From assembly GCF_015832195.1 (NCBI RefSeq), contig NC_052032.1, forward strand, positions 5,834,618 to 5,898,617: a stretch of DNA of 64,000 nt, written 5' to 3'. Shown piece by piece: positions 23,401 to 36,879 of this stretch. Both the position numbers and the translations under genes were made by a program. The stretch comes from Motacilla alba alba (taxonomy: Eukaryota > Chordata > Aves > Passeriformes > Motacillidae). Position 1 is the first letter of the stretch. Each line of letters starts with the position of its first letter. The notes beneath the pieces were generated by a model. It made no database searches. It worked only from the letters and a program-made list of their open reading frames with translations, and had not been told where the DNA came from.

Positions 23401-26400
23401 TGCCTGGGTGGGGATATCCCCACGGAGAGGCATCTGTTTCTGTGCAGATGAGCTGACCCTGTACTCACAGTTTTTATATTACTTGGTGGAAAAAGCAGCT
23501 CACCCTTTGCACAGCTGCTTGTTTTGCCTGTGCTCTCATTTGCTGCCTGGCTCCTCTTTGCCATCCAGTAAATGAATTGGCAGCAGTGAACTGATGATTT
23601 GCAGTTCAGGATCTCAAGGTGATTTATTAACACTCTACAGGGATTGATCAATGGAGACAGGACAAGAATTCATCTGTCAGCTGATTATTGTAGCTTTTTT
23701 TTAGTACCATGTTTGGACAGCCTTCTGTAAGCCACAGAAAAAGGCTGGCCACTGGTAGTGTTGAATCCAGCACTTTATTGGGTCAGACTTTAGAAGACAT
23801 TGATGCCCTGGTGGGAAATTGGACAAAGCCAAACTGACACTGCTGTGGGGATTGTAAGCTCAGCCCTCCCAGGAGAGGGTCTGGTTACAAGGAGGAGAGT
23901 GAGGATTCCCTTTGCCCTCTGGGGCATCGTCAGCTGTATTTTTTCTGGGAAACTGTTTCTTTGGTTTGGACTGTGCTTGCTTCCTTGCCACCTCCAGTGT
24001 TTTTTGTACAGGCAGCTGGGGCTGACGTTAGCATTCCATCAAAATCCTGATGCCTTTGTAGCGATTGCTTTGGAGATTTCCTGGGCTGTTTCCTCCATCA
24101 GGGCTCTCCTTTCAGTGCTCATTGATACAGGGGAGCACAAGGGCAAACGTGGGGAAGGAAAATGCCTTTTTGCTGAAGCCTGGTGGTATTGGTTTGATCT
24201 CAGCATCTCTAACCTTTAGAGAATTCAAAAGGCATTTGCTGCTCTCTGTTCCCTTCCTGCAGATGGTAGCAGTCAACTCCTCAAGTCCAGTGCCCCCAGG
24301 GATGTGGGAGGCCCAGGCAATGGGAGATGCTGGAGCCATTGGTGATTCCAGTGCAGAAAGCCTCTATGTTCAAGGTGAGCAGGCACAAGGGTAACATTGC
24401 TCTGGGGGGATTGTTAATCACTGTGAGAGCAAGAAGAGGGTGAGAATTGACACAGAGCATCAGCAGCTCAATGCAGAGCTCTAACAGAAAGATCCCTTCC
24501 ATTCTCAGCTTAAGCTCAAATAAAAATCCCATCTTCTCTTACAAAAAAAACCCCAAACCTTTTTTGTCAGTGAATAATTTACTTCCAGAATATTGTTCTT
24601 GAGCAACAGGCTCATCTTGTGGAGAGAACAGTATTTTGGCAGTAACATGGATGATGCTTTAACCAGTTTGGGGATGTTCTCCTTCTAATCCAAAGTAAAC
24701 CATATTTAAACAGGAAAGAAACAGAATATTTTTATTCTTTATTTTGGGATTTCCCTCTTTGCTGGATTGTCTGAGTGAGCAAAGACTCATCCTGTATCTC
24801 TTTGTTCCCGAGCACCACGGGACTCTCACAGCAGTGTTTGGTTGGGTTTCCAGGCATGGAGCTGTTTGAGGAGGCCCTGCAGAAATGGGAACAGGCCCTG
24901 AGCATCAGGCAGAGGGACAGTGCTTGTACCAGCACCCCTGTGCCCTGGGACAGCAGCAAACAGCAAGAGAGCATGTCTGAGAACATTTCAGAGGTAGGTC
25001 CCCCCATGCTGAAAGGCCAGCCTGGGTGCTGGAAGCAGTAAACAGTGGGAGGTTAAAAGGAGAGCAAATTAAGGGCAGAGTCAGGCCAGACTCTGTTTAA
25101 GAGCTGTCTGTATCTGCAGTTTCCTTATGCAATGGGAGTGGGTGTTTTTAATTTCTTTCTCTTTTTAATACGTCTCGCCCCCTCATTCCCCAGCGTTTCC
25201 ATCCACCTTCCAGCCTTGTGTCACTCACTGTCACACGTGTCCTCCCGTGGCACAGCCTGTGGTGAGAAAAGGCTGTGATGAATGCAGCGCTGCTTTGGCT
25301 GGCAGTGTTGTCTCTGTAACTTTTTAATGCATTTCAAACGGAGATCTTGATGGTCACTGCCACTTGTGGGAGCTGGGTGGAGAGCAGAGCCCAGCTCTGT
25401 GTGTGTGGAAGAGGAAAGCAGTGGGAATTTGGAGCTGGGTAGGAGCTGGTCCTGGTCCCTGCAGGGAGATGTGTACCTCACTCAGCCTCTGCAGCTACAG
25501 AAACCAGGATTTTAGGACACCCCTTGCTGTCTGGGACTTGTGGACTCCACATGGAAGACTTGGTTAAAGGAGATTTAAACTAGAATGGCTCAGTGACAGG
25601 CAGAAAGCTAAAAAAACCTGCTGTTACTCAGGACTGTGAAAGGAGCTGAACTCCGAACTCTCCAGGAGTTCTCACTGGAAAAAAAAAAAGTGTTCCCAGC
25701 CTTTTGTAAACAGAGTCTGGTGTAGTAAGTATGTGGGGACGTTTGTCTTTTGTGCTGGATCATATTTATCCAAGGCAAATCTGGATTCTGTTGTTGTTGG
25801 CTCTCTTTAAAGGGCCCTGTAGTGTTTCTAAAACTGCCTTAAAACCAGTTGATTCATTATGAAAATAGATTCTGTGCTTCTTGTTAATGCTTCTGTCTTC
25901 TGGGTGAGATACTCATGCAGACATAGGGGCATGAAGGCAAGACGCTGTTTAAGTCTTATTTTCCCCACACCTTTTTTTTTCCATCCCCCTATTGTTTACA
26001 GCAAACTTTGCTTATGGCCAGCACCTTAATCTAAATATTCTGTTATCCTGTTCTGGATATCCTGTTGTATTCAACACAGGTTTTCTGATGCAGTTTCTCC
26101 TGGAAGTTAGGCTAAAGTCAAAAGGCAGGAGATTTAAATAGTGTATAACTTAATAAAATACCTGTTTTTTGGGGTGGCAGGTTAAAGTTCTTTAGTTCTT
26201 TCTTCCCTTTTTAACAGGAAAACAAAATTGTGAAGCTCAAAAGCCAGAGGGTTTGAGTAGGCTGTGTGGAAGCTTCCCTCCCCATGCATTATTAGCTGCA
26301 TTGTAGGATTAATGACTCCTCTCTCTTTTTATTTTTAATCATTTAATCTGCAGACTGCAAATCCCATTTCTACTGAAAATTTCCTCCCGCATTTGTGCAG

Positions 26401-29400
26401 TCCAATCTGTCTGTGCCCAGCTGGCTAACTAAGGGTGACATTTCTGTGTGTTCCAGGAGGAGTCCCAGAAAAGGGAGTTTGCTGAGAAGCTGGAGTCCCT
26501 CTTGCACCGAGCCTACCACCTCCAGGAAGAGTTTGGCTCCTCGCTCCCGTCGGACAGCGTGCTGCTGGATCTGGGTAGGGCACCTGGCTGCAGTGAAATG
26601 CCAATTTCCTGCCTGGGTTTATGTCCTTTCTATAAGCCAGGTGAAGGAGTGACAAAGTGGGAGTGGAAGAGAGCACAGGAGCTAAGAGGAATGTTGGTCC
26701 ATGAACTCCAACACATGTGTGGCTTCTTTCTCTCCTCCAGAGAAGACTTTGATGCTTCCATTGGCAGACGGATCGTTGCGGCTGCGGACGGATGACGAGG
26801 ACAGCTCCGCTTCAGAGGATTCCTTCTTCTCTGCTGCAGAGGTGACTGAAGTGTCACCTGTGTGTCACAGCCCAATGGCTTGGAGGGAAGGCACAAAGGC
26901 AGCACAGCCAAACATATCTTGGGAGAGGAAGATGATCAAACACAGAGCAACAACCCCAGGCTGGGAGGTTCATGATGGATGTTAGGAAAAGGTTTTAATG
27001 AAGGGGATGGTGCAGGCTTTTCCAACCAGCACTTCCATGTTGTCTTCTTATCTACTATAGAAGGCATGCCATAACAGCTAGGAAAGTGCTGTTATCTATG
27101 TAAGATGGCTTGGTGGTGTAAATTTTACGGAATATTGAGTGTTGTCAGAGCTGAGACAGCTTTTGGTGAAAAAAGAAATATCTTTGCGTGAAACAATTGT
27201 CACTGACAAACTCTGCCAGCTGAAGATTCTCTGAAGAAGGCCCACCTTGCTTGTGTGCACTCGCTTGTGTGTTTGCAAATATTTAATGAGCTCATTTTGT
27301 TCTTCCCATGTCTCTTGTTACCTCTGCAGCTCTTTGACTCTCTCCCCTTTGAGCAAATCCCATTCCACCTCTCCAAGCCAGTGGCAGCATATGAAGAAGC
27401 TCTGCAGTTGGTGAAGGAAGGGAAGGTCGCGTGCCGGACGCTGAGGTGAAGAGCCAGCCGGAGCTGTGGGACCTGGTGTCCCCTGGGGCTCTGTGAACAC
27501 ATCATCTGCCTTCGAGCAGCCCCATAACCAGAATAACTCATTGGGATCATAAAATCACAGCATCCTTCCTGCTGGCTCAGCCTTCCCAGGGAATTAACCC
27601 CAGATTTTAGGGACTTGCATGTTAAGAAAGAGTAATTGTCCCAGGAAATTAGTGATAGGAAGTGTGACTGTTCTGGGAGGCTGGCATAGTCTTGTACCAG
27701 CCTGGCAGAAGTGCTATGTTCCTCCAGGGAGCTGGGTAAAGGGAATGTGACTGTTCCTTTCTCCTATACACAGACTGGGAATTTTGTTTTTTGTTTGTAG
27801 GGGACCATAGTTGTAGGAAAATCAACATCAGAACTGGAATTTAAACAATTCTTCCCCTTTCCCTCCAGGACAGAGCTCCTTGGCTGCTACAGTGACCAGG
27901 ATTTCCTGGCGAAGCTGCATTGTGTCAGGCAGGCATTCCAGGTGAGAATGGCTCCAGGCTCCCAGGTTTCCATGGCACATGGCTGTGCAGTTTTGTTTCC
28001 TAGGTTCCAGCTTATTAAAGGTTAACAACACTGGTGTGTGCAGCATTGCACTGCTTCATGTCCTGCCCTTTTTTTTTTCCCCAGCTTGGAATTTGAGGGT
28101 GTGTAGGTGCTCACAGGAGACATCTGTGTTCCCTTTGCAGGAGCTGCTGGAGGATGAAAGCAATCAGCTGTTTTTTGGGGAGGTTGGGAAGCAGATGATG
28201 ATAGGACTGATGACAAAAGCTGAAAAGGTAGGAAGTTTGTGTAACAACTAAACTGTGTCTTGAGCACAGGGATACTTGTTCTCCATCCCAATTCAGAGTT
28301 TTTCCAGTGTGTTGGAAGAAGAAAACTTCATTTGCATGCTGGTGATTACTGTGATGTTGATGTCAGCTCAGACCCAAGTAGTTAAAACTTCTGGTTTGTT
28401 TTTTTTGCTCTTCCAGAATCCCAAAGCTTTCCTGGAAAGCTACGAGGAGATGCTGCGTTATGCCTTGAAGCAGGAGACCTGGCCGACCACTCAGCAGGAG
28501 CTCGAGGGAAGAGGGGTTGGTAAAGACATTGTCTTTACAGAGCTGCAGAGGAGATAGAAGATAATCCTTGCCCAGACAGGTGGTGGAATTTCCATCCCTG
28601 AAAGTGCTCAAGGGCAGGCTGGATGGGGCTTGAAGCAACTTGGTTTGGTGGAAGGTGTCTCTGCCCGTGGCAGGGGATGGAACTGGATGGTTTTTAAGTC
28701 CCTTACAAGCCAAACCACTGTGACTGTATTACAATGCACATGCAGGAATGGCCCAGGTGGGAAAGACCTGCCCTGGAAATACGATTACATTGACTTCAGC
28801 TTGTTACATCTCCTTGCTTCAAACCAAAAGAGCCTGTCTCTCTTTTTAAAACCTGTTCCCCTTACAGACTGTTCTGCTCCCTGACAGGTGGTGTGCATGA
28901 GCTTCTTTGATATTGTGCTGGACTTCATCCTCATGGATGCCTTTGAGGATCTGGAGAACCCTCCCTCCTCGGTGCTGGCTGTGCTGCGCAACCGCTGGCT
29001 GTCCGACAGCTTCAAGGAGACGGTGCGTGAGACAGGGAGGGCTGCTGTGAGTGTGAGACCAGTGCCAAGGCCAGGAAAGAGCATAACCTCATCTTTCCCA
29101 GCTGAGCTGAATTCTCTCTTTATAAATGCCACGCTTTCCTGAAGTTCCAAACAACAGCCTTCTTGTGCATGGAAATTGTTTACAGGAAAGCTCTCCTTAT
29201 TTTGAAAGCATCTGGCTGGCAACCAGACTTGTGGCTCTAGGGGCTTTTATCAGTGAAGCCATGGAGATGTTGAAAGATGACAGCACCTATTTTTATGAAT
29301 GAGAATAAAAGGGCCAAAATATAGGGGAAAATACGTGGGTTTTAGCATGTGGCCATTCATTCTGGCAGTACCTCCGCAGACACTGAAGCTCAAATTGCAA

Positions 29401-31203
29401 AGCTTTCCTTTAGTTCTGCCCCCCAGCTGTATTTTTAAGACTGATTAGTTTGATAGATTGAGAGTAAAATGGCACTTTGTAACAGCTGTCTGCTTACAGG
29501 GGATCATGGGCTGTTGGGCAACTATGTCAGATCATATTAACAATCTTCAAAAACCCTTCGGCTTCTCTGGAATGGATCTGAAGTGGCTAAATCTGCTTCC
29601 AGTTTGCTTTAATTTTGTCATTTTAAAGAGGCTTTGGCACAAAAGGGTGACTGCTTTGATGTTTTGATGACAATGTGCTGGTAAACTTTGGGTTTTTTAA
29701 AATAATCCAAGTAATGGGCTCTCTCTGTTAATTGTAGGCTCTAGCAACTGCATGCTGGTCAGTTCTGAAAGCAAAAAGGAGGCTTCTGATGGTAAGCAAA
29801 ATCAATCAAAAGGGAAAGAATTGAATGTATTTGAGGCTGAAAAGAGAACACATAGATCTTGACAAAGTGCGAAATCTTAAGTGGTAGAAGACTGAACAGA
29901 GTCACGTTCTTTGTGATGCTTTAGAGCTCTGGGGTCCTGCAGTCACTGCTCCAGTGCTATGCCAGTATTTGATTGAATCAGTCTGAGTTTATTCTCCCTT
30001 TTTCTTAATGTGAGGATTCAAATGACAGTGCTGCCTTCTGGAATTCCCTCTCCCTGCTCACAGTACTGTAGGAATGGCCACAGACCCCAAGCAACAAGAG
30101 ACTGCTCCTGAATTGTGCTTTCCTTGCTGGCAGCAAAAGGAAGGTTCAGGCACTGCTCCACTCCCCAGTGCTGATGCTAATTAGCCATTACTTGATGAGT
30201 TTCACTTACATCTGTGACTTCCTAAAGTATCACAGCAGACGAGTTTATGGAGCAGGGAAACAGGAAGCCACAACTTCACAACCCTGGTTCTGCCACAAGG
30301 TCTGTGGCTTCTGGCAATTTTTCAGCTCAATCCCACAGCCAGCTGGTACCACAGGGTTTGGCTCCTGAGATGGCACAGAAAGAAATGAGAGAATTGGAAG
30401 CTCTACTGGTGCTGTCATGCAGTAACACTGCCTTGGATATTTGCATGTCCTTTCCTGGCTTGGTCAGCAAATTATAAATAGAGGCTATAAAGGCTGGCTG
30501 GTGATTGCTTTTCATTTTCTTCTGTTCATTTTCCTCTTGAAAGAGCAGTTTAGAAACATGAAGATAAAAAGCTCTAGTCATCCTTCAAGGGATCTGAAAG
30601 ATAAACGTAGTTTTGCAGGAAGAGATGTTCCAAATAGCTCTTAACTTCAGTTACTGAAGCTTTCTGGCAGGGAAGTTGGTGGCTGATACAGAATAAGCTG
30701 CTAATTCTGTCTGAGAATGAAGACCAACTAATTCTGTCCTTCCCTGTGACAGGTACCAGATGGCTTTATCTCTCATTTCTACTCCGTATCGGAGCATGTC
30801 AGTCCTGTTCTAGCCTTTGGTTTTCTGGGGCCCAAGCAGCAGCTTTCTGAAGTCTGCAGTTTCTTCAAGGTAAGGTGGTTTTTGTGTGCCTCATCTGTGT
30901 GGGACTCCTGTCTGCTGGCTTAAAGCTGCTGATGTGTGCTCTTGGTGGCTGGTACCGGTGGGTGATGGAGGTCTGACCGTAACCTTCCTTTTCTTGCAGC
31001 ACCAGATCGTGCAGTATCTGAAGGACATGTTTGACTTCGACAACGTGAGGTACACGACCGTGCAGTTGCTGGCAGAGGACATTCTGCAGCTGTCGCGGCG
31101 GCGCAGCGAGATCCTCTTAGGATATCTGGGCACCGAGACTTCCCCCGAGATGAACGGCGTGCTTCCTGGGGAAACCGAGCCGCTGAAGGAGGAGCTCATC
31201 TGA
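20412..31203 (+). CDS. MIGA2: MIGA2 (mitoguardin 2), complete
   Basis: Outer mitochondrial membrane protein that promotes mitochondrial fusion (with MitoPLD in the known model), tethers mitochondria to ER through VAP proteins and transfers lipids. Coding exons: 20412-20507, 21126-21336, 22160-22272, 24263-24374, 24854-24993, 26457-26574, 26741-26841, 27330-27445, 27869-27941, 28141-28227, 28417-28515, 28888-29022, 29738-29791, 30753-30869, 31000-31203. They total 1776 nt (591 aa plus TGA) against 593 aa in human. The 5' UTR includes 20265-20411. The N-terminus has two hydrophobic stretches (about residues 14-31 and 47-65) followed by a basic run KRRRRRKK at 66-73. A phospho-FFAT-like motif is at residues 289-297. 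The C-terminal half is the lipid-binding domain (for example CMSFFDIVLDFILMDAFEDL). All junctions are in phase. MIGA1 is the paralogue, but length, motif and synteny support MIGA2. Confidence 0.97.
20508..24262. other. MIGA2 introns 2-4
   Basis: Introns at 20508-21125, 21337-22159 and 22273-24262. The last is the largest and holds two AATAAA hexamers at 23358-23363 and 23376-23381. I see no extra exon in MIGA2 phase and no clear mobile element. Confidence 0.6.
24994..26456. other. MIGA2 intron 6
   Basis: About 1.46 kb, less GC-rich than the 5' introns, with a T-run near 25971-25980 and an A-run near 25680-25689. No exon, repeat family or RNA gene was recognised. The other MIGA2 introns above 300 bases (24375-24853, 26842-27329, 27446-27868, 29023-29737, 29792-30752) likewise show nothing definite. 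Confidence 0.6.
26741..26841 (+). other. MIGA2: MIGA2 exon encoding the FFAT (VAP-binding) motif
   Basis: This exon ends with acidic residues DDEDSSASEDSFFSAAE, of which SFFSAAE (residues 291-297) fits the FFAT core EFFDAxE with serine in place of the acidic fourth position. That is the phospho-FFAT form, in which phosphorylation of the serine promotes binding to the MSP domain of VAPA/VAPB on the ER. The acidic, serine-rich flank is typical. The motif is seen; phosphorylation is established for the mammalian protein and inferred here. Confidence 0.85.
28575..28735 (+). mobile_element. CR1 LINE 3' fragment, sense, in MIGA2 intron
   Basis: This matches CR1 3' sequence in sense orientation: GGTGGTGGAATTTCCATCCCTGAAAG, AAGGGCAGGCTGGATGGGGCTTGAAGCAACTTGG, GGAAGGTGTCTCTGCCCGTGGCAGGGGATGGAACTGGATGGTTTTTAAGTCCCTT. 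It lies between the exons ending at 28515 and starting at 28888. The terminal short repeat is diverged. Confidence 0.85.
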
Positions 31204-32399
31204 TGGCAGTGGAGGAAAACACTTTTGTACAAGGACCTTTTCCTCCCAGAGATGGATAAAACTACCTGCAAAGTGCAGCGGTGGCAGCAAGACTATGTGA
31301 AAACACAGCAATCTGGTGGGACCTTCTGCTTTTTGTAGCCAGTAGTGTTTGCTGGGATGGATCCAGGACCACTTGCCAAGTTATGGTTTGAATTTCTTCT
31401 TTGTTCCACCTTCCTGTCATTATTATTACTTTCAATGTTTCATATACAGATTGTGTCCTGAACTGCCCGGGCCCAGATTTTTGCCAATTCTCTTGAATAG
31501 ATCAGTGTATGTACCTGTTTTGCCTTTGTGTTTTCTCGGAGGTGAATCCCTGACGTTTACGATTGTGTGTGGGAACAGGAAAATTGTTGGTAAATTCTCC
31601 ACTTGACCATTAGCTTCTCAAGGAGGCTTGGCTTGCTTTGGGATTTTTATTGCTGTTCTTCTCTGCTGTGTTCCTACAGACACTAATGACTGCTGATTTG
31701 TACCTTAAGTGTGATAACGTATGCAATGTGACTAGCAAAGATTTCTTTCCTGGGGAGGAAGAAATAGTTCTGTAAAGCACTGAAGTAAAATGCAGACTTT
31801 TGTAAGGAGTCTGAAGCTCTGGGGAAATTGGTCTGTTCCCTTGGTATTGCTGCTCTTTGGAGACCAGATGACGAGCTCTGTGTCCTGGTCACCCTTGCTT
31901 AGGAGGTTGCTGAGGTTTATGTTTGCCCCTAAGGCAGGTTAGTGTGAGGAGCGGGGGGATTTGCATCTTGCCTGTGCTTGCACAAAGTCTTTGACACCCA
32001 TCAAAGTGCCTTGCTGGATTTCAGAATGAGCCAGCAGCAGCTTTTGCTGGGTAGGAGGTGTGGGGTGTGTACAAGCAGGGGGAAGGGGTAATAACGTGGT
32101 GCCTATTGCTGTTGTGCACAGGGTAGTGAGAGGTGTAGATGTTGGATGTGAGGTTATGTATGTGGATAGTTGGAGAGCTGGGATCAAGCTTCTGGAGAGG
32201 AAATGACTCTTTACAGTCTGTCAGTTCTAAGAAATACAGCATAATTTTGGGTAATGATCAGATGTGTGTGTGTATGGTAGTGCTTCTCAAGTGCTGTGAT
32301 CCTGACTGCCCAGCCAGCACCTGGAATCTGGCTGCTTTGGGATGTGAGCTGAGCTGGATGCTCGTGTAGGACAGCAGCAGTGGAGCGTGCTGGACTTAG

Positions 32400-32665
32400 T
32401 GGATCATAAAAATCACAGAATAGCAGAATATGCTGAGTTGAAAGGGACACATCAGGATTGAGCCCAACTTCTGTCTCTGTACAGGACACCCCAACATTCC
32501 CACCCTGGGCTGAGGGAGTTGCCCAAACTCCTTGAACTCTGTCAGGCTTGGTGCTGTGACCGCTTCCCTGGGGAGCCTTGTTCGGTGCCCGTCCACCCTC
32601 TGGGTAGAAAACCTTTTCCTGATATCCAACCTAAACCTCTCCTGACTCAGCTTCATGCTGTTGAC
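32400..32665 (-). mobile_element. CR1 LINE 3' fragment, antisense
   Basis: It begins with GGATCATAAAAATCACAGAATAGCAGAAT and GTTGAAAGGGACACATCAGGATTGAGCCCAAC, then CCCAAACTCCTTGAACTCTGTCAGGCTTGGTGCTGTGACCGCTTCCCTGGGGAGCC and CCTTTTCCTGATATCCAACCTAAACC, the reverse-oriented CR1 3' end. It is 5'-truncated as usual for CR1, with approximate ends. Confidence 0.88.
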
Positions 32666-33114
32666 TTGAGGCAGTCCTGGCTTGCAGGACTGAGGTTTGC
32701 AATGATTTGTTGAGTTCTCTGTGAGTACAATGCCATAGATAAAAGTAGAGATCCAGCCTGTGCCTTCTTCTGTTTCAGTCCACATACAGGTCCAAGTTCA
32801 GCTCTCAGAATGACAGGACTTCCACAGAAACATGAGCCTCACTGTTCTTGTTCCAGATGATATAGTTACCCCTTGTGCCTGTTCTGGGTGAAAGACACGA
32901 GGCTTACCCGGACGTATTTTTGCAAGTGAAAAAAAATATGTAAGAATTTGGAGTTTCCATATGAGTGGAAAGTCAGTGTGTGGGCTTGGAGAATACAAAT
33001 GCTTTCTTCCTCTTCAGATATCTAATGTGGATTCTGCTGGTAAAAGCAGGAAGGAAATAAACAGAGAAAAAAAGTAAACAGGAGGATGCAAAAAGAGCTG
33101 ATAAATGTGCTGTG

Positions 33115-33215
33115 CCATGTGTTTTAGGGACACCCTCCTTGAGCAGGGAGGTGGGACCAGATGACCCACTGTGGTTCCTTCCAACCTGACCCTTCTGTGG
33201 TTCTGTGATTCCTTG
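33115..33215 (+). mobile_element. CR1 LINE terminal fragment, sense
   Basis: A short piece of the CR1 3' terminus: CTTGAGCAGGGAGGTGGGACCAGATGACCCACTGTGGTTCCTTCCAACCTGACCC followed by TTCTGTGGTTCTGTGATTCC, which resembles the terminal octamer repeats of CR1. Confidence 0.85.
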
Positions 33216-35210
33216 AAATGCTCCTGAGTTGTTTGCAGGGGGGTGCGTGTAGAGCACAGTAACATCTGGTGCTCTCTAAGCACATCAGACTGATGTGGCT
33301 TATCCTGGAAACCAGATTAATGCAATAAACAGGACAATGCTGAGGCAAAAATTAGGAGCAGCTGCCCCAAGTGAGGCTGCGTGGAATCAACTGTTATGAG
33401 AAGGCTTTAAGAGACAGCAGTTGAAACTAGGAAGGGTCTCTTAGGTGTTTTGCTCCTGGTAGTGTGCAGGAAGAAAAGAAATGGAGACTGTTGTATTAGC
33501 ATGACACACCTGCTACATGTAAACTGTGATTCAAAAGTATAGTATATTCTGAAAGCAAGTTACTTTGCCAAAAAAAATAATGTTGATAGTGCTTTGTGCT
33601 CCTGTATGGCTGGTTTAAAAGAAAGTCACTTCAGCAGCTTTTGTATAGTGGTTAAAAATATGCTAAAATGTGAAGATTAATATAATGAGATGGACTGTAA
33701 TTCTAAACAATCAGTGCTGTTAATTTTTTTTTTTCGTTTTTAGTGTTGTTTATGTGTATTTATTTACTATTTTGAGTGTCTTTGTCCTGAGTTCTTGGGC
33801 AGCCTGCCTGTTTTGTGTACAGACAAAACCACTGGCTGCTGACTTTGGGCTTTTGCATCCTTGCGGGAGAGGATACTGAAACAGGGTCCCCCTGAAGCAA
33901 ACACTAACTTGCACTGTGGCTTTTTAAGCTGAGAAATTGTAAATTCCTTATCAATCAAATGAAGAAAGACTGTTTTATTACAGCTTGATGCTTTTCCTTA
34001 GCCCTTATTGCAAGTAGGTTACACAGCCCTCCCAGTGAAGGTAAAGAGGAATCTGCCTCGGGAACATCGGCAGCTTCTTGAAGGTCGAGTTCTCCGCCTT
34101 TTCCCACCAGCAGTGACTTGGTCCTGCACCAGCCAAGGATGTTTGCCGAGACAAACTGGTTTTATCTTTACTGGGATGGATGTTAAAATTCTCTACACCT
34201 CCCCCTCACTTCATCGCTGCTTTTTGTCCATCTCTAGTCCCTGTGTAGCTCAAGAGGAAAGGCAGAAAAGCGTCTGAAAAGAACTTCAAGGATCCGGGAT
34301 TTGACAGGAGCTGTTCCTGTGGAAGGAGCTTTCCCTGGCCTGAGCAGTGGTGTCAGGCAGCTGCTGTGTTCAAGTCCTTTGGATGCAGCCCTCAGGCTGC
34401 TTCCACTGATCCCACCCAGAGCAGTGCCCAGCCCAAAAGGTGACTCTTACTCACCTGTATTGCAGGTAGAGTTAAAGGGTGTGATGGAACACCTGCCTGC
34501 CCTCTGGCTTCCTGAGATCCCTAGAAAACCCCTTCCCCAGCATATTGTGTTTAGCAACAGAAATTCTTCAGTATTAGTAGCAGCTGTGTATTGGGGTAGA
34601 ACCCCTTGAGATAAGATGTTCACCTTCTTTTATGATGGACCCTTATTCTCAAGGGGTTAAATCATCCTGGGCTGACACTTGCAAGATTTTAACACTGATG
34701 GGGATTTAAAGTGGCTTAGCAGCAATGAAATAAAATCCCTCAATAGTGTCTGATGCTTAAACAGAATTTAAAATATGCATGACTTTCATTTTTTATGTGG
34801 GGGTTTTAACAAGCTTCACCAGAGGTTAAAGTACATCCTCAGTACTTTAGTATGTATGTAGAGACTATGCCAAATGGCTCTAGGAGGGTCTTTACGGTCT
34901 TTAAAGCACATTAATAAAAAAATTATGAGGAAAAATCTGCCTTGTATCTACAAGATCAGTGTGGCTTTGAAGAGCATGACTTGTGTTGTCTCATACAGGG
35001 AAGTGGGAAAGCAGGATTTTATTTATCCCTCTTTAGTAGAACATTCCTTTGCCATATCTGAAACTAATGAATGTAAACTTGTGCCTATTTTTTTCTTGGT
35101 TTCCTAAAGGTGTAAAAATCTGTTCTTGTTTTGCTTTTATCTTTTTCTTTGCAGCTAATTTTTAAAAAATATCTTTAATCTTAGGATGTGGGCATTACAA
35201 GTAAAATAAA

Positions 35211-36879
35211 ACTTTCCTTCATGATTACGGTTTTCGTTCTTAAATTTCCTGGAGAAACATGCTAGAAACTCAGTCTTTGGTTTCTTATTTAGGTGACAGT
35301 TGTGGTGGTACCTCTGCTGCTATTGATGGTCTCGAACATCTTGCTGCTTCTAGGGCTAAAATGAGGAACTTGAAAGGTTTAAATGTAAAGTTAAAGGGTT
35401 TGATTGCATGGGGAGTCTTCCTGGGTCTGCTGAAAAGTCCACAGATGAAGTGGGCTATAAAATAAACAAAACAACTCCTTGTACTTTGAGCTGTGGTTGG
35501 AAACTGTGGGGTTTCATTTTTCAGATTTTTCTGTGGTGGTTTGGCTGTGTTGGGGTGTGGTGTGAGTAGGCTGTGATGAAGAGATAACAGAAATCCCAGT
35601 GAGGAGCAGAACCTCCTAAACATTGTCCAAGTTCCTGCAGCATTTACCAGCTTCCCAAACTCTGTGAAACCCAGACTAAAGCCTGTGGGTTGCTATCAGA
35701 GCTGCTTATCTGCTGAGCAAGGCAAGAAAATCATCTTCTTGCTCTCCTGAAATGACTACAATGGATTTAAATACTTTCATTTTCAAACGACAGAGAAACC
35801 AGACTGAATCAGATTGGCTGATTCTTCCACAGTGATTAAAATTTCATCCCTATGCTTAAAAATTAAAAAAACGAGTCTCTGTTAGCATTAATGCAAGCCT
35901 GTCATGAACTCGGATATATGCAAATAAAATGTTCATGGATAGGAAAATTTTTGTCTCATGCCACACCCTGATCATTAGTAGAGAGAGTTAAAAGGAGTTT
36001 ATCTCAGTTTCCATGGAGTCAGACTCCACACTCATTCCAGCTCCAGAGCAGCTTTGTGCTTTCTTGTGCTGAGGCACAGAGCAAAGGCTGCTCCGTGTAT
36101 TGACACTTTTTTCTCCTGTTCAGGAAGGAGTGGGTGAATACAGCAATGAAGCCCACAATTTTCAGTACTTGTCATGGTACATAGATCAAATGTAATCCAC
36201 TCTGCCAGCATAACTCTACATTCAATAGCTTGGAAAGGAGGAGATTTATTTAACTTGAATAATGAAAGGAGTAAATCACTCATGCTCCCTCATAGCAGTC
36301 TTCTGCGACGAACTGAGCTCCTGCAGTAAATATTTTCTCTTTCTTTCCAAATAATAAGACTTTAATGCTATTTTACTTCTTGAAGTGCCAGGGAGAATGT
36401 CAGCTATGAAGAGCTTGTTGAAATTAATGGGACATAATCATAATGAAGAGGGTATATTACAACTGCAGGAAAAGGAGTTTTCTACCCTTTTTGAAATCTT
36501 AATTAACGGGCCAGAAATCCTGGTCCGTGGTCTTCCCTGATGTAAATTAAAGGCAGCCCCATGCCTTTGTTGATCACTTCTTGTGGGCCTCTTGCATATT
36601 TATGTTTCTATACATTTTTTTTAATGTTGAATTAACTGGTTGTTTGGTCTGAAGGTGGATTTGCCTTCTGAAAGCTTTTCTGTCCAATGCTGCTCCATGT
36701 TCTGCTTTTCCTGAGGCTCCTCAGGTAAGTCTTATTTCTGGGGTCACATACGGGAACATTCCTTTTGGCTTGGTCTTCAAAATTATTTCAGTAGTTAAAG
36801 GTTTTGGGGTGGGGGGGGGGGGAAGTATCACCTGGACCAGGTGTTTGCCTGGCCTTTGCAGAATCTTTAAAGGATTTTC
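35211..36879. other. Intergenic DNA between MIGA2 and DOLPP1
   Basis: AT-richer, non-coding sequence with another AATAAA near 35460 and a run of about 14 G at 36810-36822. I see no gene or repeat family here. It may include the distal MIGA2 3' end. Confidence 0.5.

Larger units (their letters stand above)
31204..35210 (+). other. MIGA2 3' UTR and downstream sequence (end uncertain)
   Basis: After the MIGA2 stop there is no coding sequence. Several AATAAA hexamers could end the transcript, among them 33055-33060 and 35205-35210, the latter followed by T-rich sequence. Two CR1 fragments are inserted (32400-32665 and 33115-33215). Which poly(A) site is used cannot be decided from sequence. Confidence 0.45.
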
